From IMG/VR virus record IMGVR_UViG_3300008448_000886, positions 1 through 20,036 of that record: a stretch of 20,036 nucleotides of DNA, one strand, 5' to 3'. The notes under the pieces were generated by a model. The model was not told the DNA's origin. It made no database searches and saw only the letters and a list, made by a program, of their open reading frames with translations. Position 1 is the first letter of the stretch. Each line of letters opens with the position of its first letter. This DNA is from a virus. The translations under genes were made by a program, and so were the position numbers. Below, piece after piece: positions 7,896-14,748 of this stretch.

Positions 7896-8305
7896 GCCAG
7901 CAGAACCCTCTGGACTATGCTGCGGCCATACAGACCCAACTTACAGGTATTGTCACGCCTACGCCCGTTTACGCAGTTTTTAACCGTAATTTTGCCACTG
8001 AGCCTAGTTTCATTACTTGGCAACTGCGGAATATTCACCAGCCGGTTTATACAGGTCAAACGCAAGACAATAAAGGTATTGACACTCCGACATTCCAAAT
8101 AAGCATTTTTTCACAATCAATGAATGATGCTTTTGGTTTAAGTGATTCAATATTACAATCGCTTCATGGGTATTCTGGTCAATTTGGCGGAATATCTGGG
8201 TTTTTTGTAGCAAAATCCGATGTATATTGGTTATATAACACCTATGACAATGAACTAGGTCTTAACCAAATTATCTTGGATTGCACAATATATGTTCCAA
8301 CATAA
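7892..8305 (+). CDS. Tail completion / tail terminator protein, DUF3168-like
   Basis: A 137-aa protein between head closure and major tail protein, the usual place of the tail-completion protein (SPP1 gp17 type) that caps the tube before joining to the head. The segment TPTFQISIFSQSMNDAFGLSDSILQSL (about 65-91) has the family layout: a strand, then a helix starting with a small-residue-rich turn. It is followed by a short loop with Gly and further strands. It overlaps the head-closure gene by ATGA. A 37-base AT-rich gap separates it from the tail tube gene. Confidence 0.6.
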   Translation: MSQQNPLDYAAAIQTQLTGIVTPTPVYAVFNRNFATEPSFITWQLRNIHQPVYTGQTQDNKGIDTPTFQISIFSQSMNDAFGLSDSILQSLHGYSGQFGGISGFFVAKSDVYWLYNTYDNELGLNQIILDCTIYVPT

Positions 8306-8342
8306 AACAAGACTTTTATTAACTTTATTAAGGAATTAAAAA

Positions 8343-8864
8343 ATGGCACTTATTAATAAGGTCTTGCCCGGTTATGTTGCGACTCTCTGGATGCAAGATG
8401 ATGCGGTTCCGACTCCCTTGACCGACGCGCAACTGTCAACTTGGGCTGCTCAAGTTGAAACTATTGTCGGCACTTCCGCTGGCGGCACTGGTACTGCTGG
8501 TATTAATGTTCCGGTAGAGGCTATTCCCTCTTTTGGTGCGGACGATGCTTCTGCGGCTTTCTCGGTTGCTGGCGCTCGTACCGGCGCAAAAATCACTACG
8601 CAAAACCAAGTAACTTCGCTGACGATTACTTCGGCATGGAATCCGGCTGATACCGCGCAACTGTTAATCCGCGACGACGGTTACAGCGGCACGATTATTC
8701 GCACCTTTGTTATCGCGGTTTACGATGGCACTGACACTGTTGCGTATGCCTTCAATGCTCGTGTAGGCGGTCTGCAATGGGATATGTCGCCTTCTGCCGA
8801 AGGTAAGTTTATTTTCACGATTCACCCGGTTGGCGGCAATAGCTACGGCTGGTCTAACGACTAA
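8343..8864 (+). CDS. Major tail (tube) protein
   Basis: Probable tail tube subunit (173 aa). It lies just after the tail-completion gene and just before the chaperone pair, the invariable siphovirus position. The sequence is beta-rich with Gly/Ala/Thr-rich loops and ends GKFIFTIHPVGGNSYGWSND. There is a good ribosome-binding site (AAGGA, about 8330-8334), and codon use is G/C-shifted (CTG, GGC, ACC), like the first capsid gene and unlike adjacent genes, indicating high expression. I do not see a diagnostic motif, so the call rests on context and composition. Confidence 0.8.
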   Translation: MALINKVLPGYVATLWMQDDAVPTPLTDAQLSTWAAQVETIVGTSAGGTGTAGINVPVEAIPSFGADDASAAFSVAGARTGAKITTQNQVTSLTITSAWNPADTAQLLIRDDGYSGTIIRTFVIAVYDGTDTVAYAFNARVGGLQWDMSPSAEGKFIFTIHPVGGNSYGWSND

Positions 8865-8874
8865 AAGAGAAAAA

Positions 8875-9108
8875 ATGACAACTACAATACAAAACAGTAA
8901 TGACCTGTTTAGTTATTTAGTGACCCAAGCCAGTTCTGGAACAAAGAACTGGTTTGGGTTTCACCAACAAAGAATTGCGGGAATCAATATTGCCTATGAG
9001 ATTGCAAAATATCATGCCGATAAAATGAGTCCTGAAGAAGTGGCCGAATATGCTAAACGGCTAAATGACGCTATATACGACAAAATGATAAAGGTAGACA
9101 ATAAATGA
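8875..9108 (+). CDS. Small protein of unknown function between tube and chaperone genes
   Basis: A 77-aa acidic/basic mixed protein (MTTTIQNSNDLFSYL at its start), predicted mostly helical, with a C-terminal MSPEEVAEYAKRLNDA helix. I chose the ATG at 8875, preceded by AAAAGAGA. An in-frame TTG at 8830 would overlap the tube gene by 35 bases and is less likely. The stop overlaps the chaperone start by ATGA, so it is co-translated with the tail assembly genes. I do not recognise the family. Confidence 0.65.
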   Translation: MTTTIQNSNDLFSYLVTQASSGTKNWFGFHQQRIAGINIAYEIAKYHADKMSPEEVAEYAKRLNDAIYDKMIKVDNK

Positions 9109-9563
9109 GCAAAATTGCCTCTGCGTTAAAGATTAACGATTCTATCCGCGTTAAAACCTTTGAATTGGCATCTAATAAATTCAAGGTAAAGGTTCCGCTA
9201 TCGTCTGAAATGGAAGCCATTTCTGAACGTATTAAATCGGTTCCTAAAGAAAAAGTTGACGCAAGGTTTGACAAGATGGTTAATAACGTCAAACAGGAAT
9301 CCGTAAGTGGTGTTGAGTTTGTCAATGATGATATTGTAATTGATGGCAAACCAATGAACTTGCGTGATACTTGCGTATCCGTCATTCAGATGGAACAAAG
9401 GATTCTTGAATATTTCAAATTGCTAATCCCTGAATCTGGTGATTTTAGCGATATTACTTACGAGGACATTGAAGCAGAGTTTCCAATGTCTATTCAATTT
9501 GAAATGTTGGAACGTATTACTGAGTCTATTCAGCCGGGATATAAAGAAGCGCGAAAAAACTAA
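9105..9563 (+). CDS. Tail assembly chaperone, upstream frame (lambda gpG analogue)
   Basis: A 152-aa protein located between tube and tape measure genes, where siphoviruses encode the chaperone that coats the tape measure protein during tail assembly. It is Lys/Glu/Ile-rich and mainly helical in its second half (SIQFEMLERITESI, about 129-142). The gene ends in a programmed frameshift signal: the last two sense codons and the preceding A form A AAA AAC (9554-9560). Most ribosomes should stop at 9561-9563; a fraction should shift -1 and continue to 9898. Identification rests on position plus the frameshift. Confidence 0.8.
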   Translation: MSKIASALKINDSIRVKTFELASNKFKVKVPLSSEMEAISERIKSVPKEKVDARFDKMVNNVKQESVSGVEFVNDDIVIDGKPMNLRDTCVSVIQMEQRILEYFKLLIPESGDFSDITYEDIEAEFPMSIQFEMLERITESIQPGYKEARKN

Positions 9564-9898
9564 TTAGGGATATTCACCAACAAGCTAGAGCATATATTTA
9601 TGCTCATGGTGGGTATCCCGATAACATACCATCGGACGATATGAGAAATATTGAGATTATGTTGAATGATGGTATGTTGGGAAGCAAGGCAAACTTGATT
9701 GCTTTGAGTTCCCTTACTACCGGCAATCTCAATTCCAAACTCAGAAAAGACGCGAAGCCATACCGTATGGAAGATGTGCTTCCGTCAACTTTTGAATACA
9801 TTGTTCCGCCATTAACTGAAGAAGAAAAGGCAATAGAGGCAAATAATAAATTGCTCTCATTTGCTAGAATGTCGCCTAACGCTCCAAAGGTGTTTTGA
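9105..9898 (+). CDS. Tail assembly chaperone frameshift fusion (lambda gpGT analogue)
   Basis: Predicted fusion of about 264 aa made when ribosomes slip one base back at 9554-9560. Reading then continues as CTA ATT AGG GAT and so on, with no stop until TGA at 9896-9898. The second part adds 112 residues. It begins LIRDIHQQARAYIYAHGGYP and includes a helical middle and a conserved-looking VLPSTFEYIVPP. An internal ATG at 9641 opens an 85-aa ORF, but it has no convincing ribosome-binding site and leaves the open region 9564-9640 unexplained. In lambda the GT fusion bridges the tape measure protein to tube subunits; the same job is inferred here. Confidence 0.8.
9554..9619 (+). promoter_or_regulatory. 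Programmed -1 ribosomal frameshift signal
   Basis: A slippery heptamer A AAA AAC (9554-9560) lies in the correct phase with the zero-frame codons CGA AAA AAC TAA. After a 6-base spacer (9561-9566, containing the stop), bases 9567-9579 pair with 9607-9619 in a 13-bp stem with two G-T wobbles. A second perfect 7-bp hairpin (9588-9594 with 9599-9605, loop TATT) lies inside the loop and may stack on it. This is the classic layout of heptamer, spacer and stem that drives -1 frameshifting in G/GT chaperone genes. Confidence 0.88.
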
Positions 9899-10368
9899 TG
9901 GCAAATAAAACTTTTGAAGTTACTGGTTTTGACCAACTAAAAGAACAAATGGATGTTTTGTTCTCCTTTTACAGACCTGAAGAAGTCTTAAAAAAGGGAA
10001 CGGTCAATTCTGTTCGCAAAGCATTACGGCCAGTTTTGGATAATGTTATTGCAAATGCACCTTATGATGAACAAACAAACAAGTCTGGAATTCATTTAAG
10101 GGATACCGCAAAGATAACCGTAAGACTTCCAAACGAAAAAGATAAGCAATCATCCTTTTACCGTGAAGGCGATGTTGTTTGGGGAATGGTGTCTGTAAAG
10201 AAATCTGCTGTTTCTTTGTCGCAAGAATTTGGTAACGCCAATACTCCCGCGCATCCTTATCTCAGAATTTCTATGGAGACTGGCGCGGAAGAAGCACTCA
10301 ATATACTAAAAGAGCAATTAGCGCATCAATTAAAATCGTTTATGAAAAATGTAACACCAATGGTATAA
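9898..10368 (+). CDS. HK97 gp10-like tail/neck protein
   Basis: A 156-aa protein resembling the HK97-gp10_like family. It opens with FEVTGFDQLKEQMDVLF (about 5-21), followed by a helix, then a tract ending NAPYD, a 'G-x-H-L-R-D' segment where family members carry tG-LrdS, and a SQEFGNANTPAHPYLR block (about 118-133) corresponding to the family's EfGT...PflrPA signature. The ATG at 9898 overlaps the chaperone stop (TGATG); an in-frame TTG at 9895 is unlikely. This family usually sits among the connector genes upstream of the tube gene, so its place directly before the tape measure is a rearranged order. Confidence 0.75.
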   Translation: MANKTFEVTGFDQLKEQMDVLFSFYRPEEVLKKGTVNSVRKALRPVLDNVIANAPYDEQTNKSGIHLRDTAKITVRLPNEKDKQSSFYREGDVVWGMVSVKKSAVSLSQEFGNANTPAHPYLRISMETGAEEALNILKEQLAHQLKSFMKNVTPMV

Positions 10369-10377
10369 GGTTTTATT

Positions 10378-13044
10378 ATGGCTAATCAAATTCTTGCGCG
10401 TCTCGGCGTGGTAATGACGCTTAATGTTGCCCAATGGGAAGATGAAGTCAATAAAGCCATTGAAGCCGAAAAGAAATTAAAACGTGAAATCACAAGACAA
10501 AATAATGATATTGAAAAAGAAATATTAAAACTTACTTATGCCGTTAAAGATTACGGAAAAGAAGTAACTTTAGTAGAAAAATTAGAGCGTGAATTTGCCT
10601 CTGGCGGTAAATTTGCTCAAGCAACAGAATCAAGAAAAGATGCTTTATTATCTCAAGCAAGAGCAATGGATTCTCTTGTTGCATCTAGCAAAAAAGCACA
10701 ACAAGAGACAGTAAAAGCTGCGGGTTTAACGACCTATCAGTTACAGGCTCTTAGCTATCAAACAACGGATATTGTGACCAGTCTTGCCGGTGGTCAAAAT
10801 CCGATGCTTGTATTGCTGCAACAGGGCGGTCAGTTACGCGACCAGTTCGGCGGTGTAACCAATGTATTTAAAGCCTTTGCTCAGGTATTAACTTTAACAA
10901 GGGTTGTTGTCGGCGGATTAGCTGCGGCATTTGGAACTCTCGCTTACGCTGCGTACAAAGGCAATGAGGAATTCAAAGAATTTAATAACTCTTTAATTCT
11001 ATCTGGCAATACTGCTGGATTGACTTTTGATAAATTCAGAGGATTAGCCCAATCACTTGCTGGCGGCGGTATGGTTGGTTTAAAGGATGCAAAAGACATA
11101 TTTGCATCATTAGCTTCGTCCGGTCAGTTCACATCTAAATCTATTGAATCTGTCGCGCAGTCTATTGCGCTTGTATCAAGACTTAGCGGCCAATCTGTTG
11201 ATGTTGTCGGCAAAGAACTTACTTCCGCGTTTAACGGAACGGCATCTTCAGCAAAAAACCTGAATGAAAAATATAACTTTTTGACGCTTGCCCAATACCG
11301 TCAAATTGAAGCGTTAGAAAGGGCCGGTGATAAACAGGGCGCTATTGTTACGCTTTCTCAGGCATTAAATGAAAAATTAGAAAAGCAAACTCCGCAATTA
11401 GGAACGCTTGCTAAACTTTGGAATTCTATTGCCGATGCTTTTGAGAAAATCAAAAACATTGGTGCTCCAGATACAGATTTAGAGAAATTAGAAAAACTTG
11501 CACAGCAAGTTGGAATTTATGAAACTTTAGCAAATGCTCCTACTGGATTTGGTAGTGATGTTGCAAAGAAAAGATTAAAAGAATACACAGACCAATATTT
11601 TGCTTTGTCTAAAAAAATTAGCGAAGATAATAAAAAAAGAGAAAGCGATGAAAAGAAGGCGGAAGATGAACGCCGTAAAATTGAAACAGCAACTCCGTTA
11701 GAAGCTCTTATAGATAAAGAATATCAATTAAGGAAAACTTTAAACGAAGGTTTATATCAACAGCGTTTAGCTAATTCTTTTGGTTTGGCAAAAATTGATG
11801 AAGAAGCAAACAAGAAAACGCAAGATGCAATATTAGAATATCAAAAGAAAAATGATAAAGAAAAGCAACAAAACATACTGCAAAATGAAAATCAATTAGT
11901 TGCGGAACTCAATAACATTGAATCAGAGCGTATTCAAAAACGCAAAGCGATGGAATTTGAGGCTCAAAAAGCCATTAACGAAAAGATTAGTTCTGTATTG
12001 ATAGAGGTTGATGCCAATAGAGAATTATTAAATTTGTTTAAAAGTAAAAAGGTAGTTACGCAAGATGATATAGAGCAAATAAAAGTTCGCGCAAAATTAG
12101 CTGATGAAATTGCTAAGGTTATGGCTAATCCTTCGCTTTCTGAAGAACAAAAACGAATTAGCGCGGAGTTATTAACCCAAGCCTATGCCCAAAAAGAAAT
12201 TCTTGATGGCAGGGTAAAACTTGCACAAAAGGCGGTAGAAACAGAAAAAGCTGTGCGTGATGCACAAAAGACTGAATCTGATTCTTTGGCAATGGAAAAG
12301 CGAAAGCTGGAAATTTACAGTGAAAATCTGTTAATGACCGAAGCGGAAAAAGATATTGCTTTAAGTCGATTGGAGACTGAACAAAAGATTGCTGCTATCC
12401 GCCAAAAGATTCTTGATAATCCTGAGTTTGGTCAGCGTGGCAATGATTTGATTGCCAATCAGCAATTAATACAACAGCGTAGGGAAGAAGTTATTGGTCT
12501 TACTGAGCGATTGAAAGTATTGCGCGACGTAAACCAAGCTGTTTTTGGCAACATGGAAAACGCGATAACTAACTTTGTTAAGACAGGTAAGCTATCGTTT
12601 AAAGACCTTACTCGGTCAATCATTCAGGACATTTTGGCTATTTACCTGAAATCCCAAATGCTCCAAATGTTTAAGGGGTTTGGAGGATTATTTAGCGGCG
12701 GTGGTGGCGCTGCGACAACTGCTGGCGGAACTCCGATGATTGGTGATTTTGGATTTTCTACTGGTGGAACAGGTTATGCCGCAGATGGTGGTTATATTAG
12801 CGGCCCTACGATTGTTGGAGAAAACGGCCCTGAATTGTTTATCCCTAGAACCGCAGGAACCATTGTTCCTAATCAGCAAATGGCAGGAATGACTAGCGCA
12901 CCGCAAGTAGTGTATAACGGCCCTTATATTGCGAACATGCAAGCCATTGATACGCAGTCTGCGGCGCAATTTTTGGCAAGGAATAAAGAATCAGTATGGG
13001 CAGCTAACCAATCGGCCTCGCGGTCAGTTCCGCAAAGTAGGTAA
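10378..13044 (+). CDS. Tail tape measure protein
   Basis: Sets tail length and is later ejected with DNA (888 aa). The N-terminal ~100 residues are coiled-coil. A conserved block YQTTDIVTSLAGGQNPM then continuing to LLQQGGQLRDQFGG (about 127-160) is the TMP_2 signature. A hydrophobic stretch follows (about 165-195, VVVGGLAAAFGTLAYAAY), possibly membrane-inserting during DNA delivery. Long Lys/Glu/Gln-rich helices fill about 380-720. Residues around 730-765 (FVKTGKLSFKDLTRSIIQDIL) match the lambda-type tape measure C-terminal domain. A Gly-rich linker and GENGPELFIPR motif end the protein. At 0.15 nm per residue the tail would be up to about 130 nm (estimate). Confidence 0.95.
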   Translation: MANQILARLGVVMTLNVAQWEDEVNKAIEAEKKLKREITRQNNDIEKEILKLTYAVKDYGKEVTLVEKLEREFASGGKFAQATESRKDALLSQARAMDSLVASSKKAQQETVKAAGLTTYQLQALSYQTTDIVTSLAGGQNPMLVLLQQGGQLRDQFGGVTNVFKAFAQVLTLTRVVVGGLAAAFGTLAYAAYKGNEEFKEFNNSLILSGNTAGLTFDKFRGLAQSLAGGGMVGLKDAKDIFASLASSGQFTSKSIESVAQSIALVSRLSGQSVDVVGKELTSAFNGTASSAKNLNEKYNFLTLAQYRQIEALERAGDKQGAIVTLSQALNEKLEKQTPQLGTLAKLWNSIADAFEKIKNIGAPDTDLEKLEKLAQQVGIYETLANAPTGFGSDVAKKRLKEYTDQYFALSKKISEDNKKRESDEKKAEDERRKIETATPLEALIDKEYQLRKTLNEGLYQQRLANSFGLAKIDEEANKKTQDAILEYQKKNDKEKQQNILQNENQLVAELNNIESERIQKRKAMEFEAQKAINEKISSVLIEVDANRELLNLFKSKKVVTQDDIEQIKVRAKLADEIAKVMANPSLSEEQKRISAELLTQAYAQKEILDGRVKLAQKAVETEKAVRDAQKTESDSLAMEKRKLEIYSENLLMTEAEKDIALSRLETEQKIAAIRQKILDNPEFGQRGNDLIANQQLIQQRREEVIGLTERLKVLRDVNQAVFGNMENAITNFVKTGKLSFKDLTRSIIQDILAIYLKSQMLQMFKGFGGLFSGGGGAATTAGGTPMIGDFGFSTGGTGYAADGGYISGPTIVGENGPELFIPRTAGTIVPNQQMAGMTSAPQVVYNGPYIANMQAIDTQSAAQFLARNKESVWAANQSASRSVPQSR

Positions 13045-13046
13045 TC

Positions 13047-13727
13047 ATGAGTTTAAATACTATTCTTGCAATCTCTGAATCGGTTGGAATTAACGACCAG
13101 AGGTTTGTTGGTCAAATGTTAAGTCGGAACCAAAGGATTTCAACAAGTGAAATTCTGACGGTAGTTCCGTTTGCTTTTACGATGAAGCCAATGAACTATT
13201 TACTTTATTCTGAGAACAGGAATTTACTTGCGGATTTAAGGTATTACGACAAGTCATTAACTCAATATCTTAACTTTGGCACTACCGGCTGGATTAACTA
13301 TATTGAGTATCAAAGCGATATGACTTCCGGCCAGATTAGTGCTTGCCAATGGCAAACTGCTTCGGCCAATAAAACGCTTGTCTTGGGTTCTTTACCTTCT
13401 ATTAGTTCGTCGGCATACATTGTAAGAAAAGGCGATTTTTGTCAGGTTGGTCTTTACTCTTACATTGCGACTTCGGACGTTCAGCGTGGTTCTGGTTCTA
13501 CTGTAAACATTCCTGTCCATAGGAATTTATTAACTACTGTAACCAGTCCTATAGCTGCGGTAATTGGTCAATACGGTACAACGGTTAGTATGGGCGGTAG
13601 TTCATATACCGGAACTACATTCCCTGTAATTCTGCGGGAATATCCTACTTACTCTTTAATGCCAATTACCGATGATTCATTCATTCAATGGTCTGGTAAC
13701 TTTGTGGCTTTCGAGGCTGTGTTATGA
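13047..13727 (+). CDS. Probable tail-tip protein, distal-tail-like
   Basis: A 226-aa beta-rich protein immediately after the tape measure, the usual slot of the distal tail protein (or lambda gpM/gpL). Visible segments are a central VRKGDFCQVG (about 125-134), DVQRGSG (about 143-149), VPVHRNLL-like NIPVHRNLL, and a closing FIQWSGNFVAFEAVL. The succession of short strands ending in an aromatic-rich strand is what one expects of a tube-like adaptor. I cannot name a family with certainty. It overlaps the next gene by ATGA and is likely part of the same tip complex. Confidence 0.6.
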   Translation: MSLNTILAISESVGINDQRFVGQMLSRNQRISTSEILTVVPFAFTMKPMNYLLYSENRNLLADLRYYDKSLTQYLNFGTTGWINYIEYQSDMTSGQISACQWQTASANKTLVLGSLPSISSSAYIVRKGDFCQVGLYSYIATSDVQRGSGSTVNIPVHRNLLTTVTSPIAAVIGQYGTTVSMGGSSYTGTTFPVILREYPTYSLMPITDDSFIQWSGNFVAFEAVL

Positions 13728-14317
13728 ATGTAATTGCGCCAGTTGAAAATACTAACAACATTCGTTACGCACAATTTGTGCGTGTAACGACTGCTGACGA
13801 AGTATTTAGGTTTGCTACTACTCCCGCACCTATAACGGTTCCTTCAGTTGACGCGCAACCGTTTGACGCGGTTGGTGTATTAATGAAGGTTGGCGATGCT
13901 CAAAAAGACATTAAATCTACAGCAAACGAAACTGCGTTTACTTTAATCGGAATTGATACCGCAATGCTTGGTTGGGTTTTGAGTCTAAATGTTAAAGGCT
14001 CAAAGATTGAAGCATGGAATGGATTTTTTAACACGGATGGAGAATTAATTACTGGCGGCGGTAGTGGTGGTCTTTATAAGTTCTTTACTGGTTATGTTTC
14101 CTCGTTTTCGATTTCCGAGGAATGGCTAGAAGAAATGAGACAGTTTGTTGGAACCATTACTGTAACCGCATCTTCTATTCAGTTAATTCTGCAAAACAGA
14201 ACCGCAGGACGATATACAAATAATAATTCTTGGCAATTCTTTAATTCCGGCGATACCAGCATGAACCGTGTTGCGTTTGTTTCGACCATAAATTATTACT
14301 TTGGCAAAACGCAATGA
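13724..14317 (+). CDS. Probable tail-tip/hub protein, minor tail protein
   Basis: A 197-aa protein between the putative distal tail protein and the GNAT gene. It contains a Gly-rich turn (GGGSGGLYKFFTGYVSS, about 110-126) followed by an alternating strand region and a terminal GDTSMNRVAFVSTINYYFGK (about 176-195). That ending recalls DUF2163/baseplate-hub-like minor tail proteins, which have a final 'D-x-F-x-x-V' strand and a Trp/Tyr-Gly-Lys end. The similarity is weak. Both ends overlap neighbours by ATGA, so it is tightly coupled to the tip operon. The hub role is inferred from order. Confidence 0.5.
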   Translation: MNVIAPVENTNNIRYAQFVRVTTADEVFRFATTPAPITVPSVDAQPFDAVGVLMKVGDAQKDIKSTANETAFTLIGIDTAMLGWVLSLNVKGSKIEAWNGFFNTDGELITGGGSGGLYKFFTGYVSSFSISEEWLEEMRQFVGTITVTASSIQLILQNRTAGRYTNNNSWQFFNSGDTSMNRVAFVSTINYYFGKTQ

Positions 14318-14748
14318 TTTATCGTGCAACAAAATATCACAAACCAATCATTATTGATTTAATGACGCAGTTTGCAAATGAAAGTCCGATAGATTATTGC
14401 CATGCGTATTCTGATATGGAATACGGAAATAAGTTACTTGATGAAATATTTGCTGGCCGTGGTGCAATATTTCTAGCAGATGATTACGGAATACTTATGT
14501 CTATTATCCTTCCCTGTATTTGGTCGGATAAAATCTTTGGATTGCATGAATTAGCTTGGTATGTAAAACCAGAAAATCGTGGTGGAATGGCTGGATATAA
14601 ATTATTAAAAGAATATAACGAATACGGAGAGTTATTAAAAACTACCGGCAGGATTAAGTATTACACCATAAGCCGATTGGTTACTAGCCCCGATGTGGAC
14701 TACTCCAGATTCGGTTATCGCAAACAAGACGAAATCTGGATTCAATAA
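14314..14748 (+). CDS. GNAT-family N-acetyltransferase
   Basis: A 144-aa protein with the GNAT fold pattern. It has an N-terminal strand and helix (IYRATKYHKPIIIDLM), a central pair of strands AIFLADDYGILMSII (about 51-65), then strand 4 and the acetyl-CoA pyrophosphate loop HELAWYVKPENRGGMAGYKLL (79-98 region), and a final YSRFGYRKQDEIWI (130-143) typical of the GNAT C-terminus. The loop departs from the strict Q/R-x-x-G-x-G/A form, so activity is probable rather than sure. The substrate is unknown. It overlaps both neighbours (ATGA at the start, TAATG at the end) within the tail-tip operon, suggesting action on a virion protein or a host protein late in infection. Confidence 0.72.
   Translation: MIYRATKYHKPIIIDLMTQFANESPIDYCHAYSDMEYGNKLLDEIFAGRGAIFLADDYGILMSIILPCIWSDKIFGLHELAWYVKPENRGGMAGYKLLKEYNEYGELLKTTGRIKYYTISRLVTSPDVDYSRFGYRKQDEIWIQ

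Noticed and set aside
8830-8874. Upstream TTG start for the small gene after the tube gene
   Set aside because: It would overlap the tube gene by 35 bases and lacks a ribosome-binding site, whereas the ATG at 8875 has AAAAGAGA upstream.
9641-9898. Independent 85-aa gene starting at 9641
   Set aside because: No convincing ribosome-binding site. The frame is already open from the slip site at 9554-9560, so it is better explained as the tail of a frameshift fusion.
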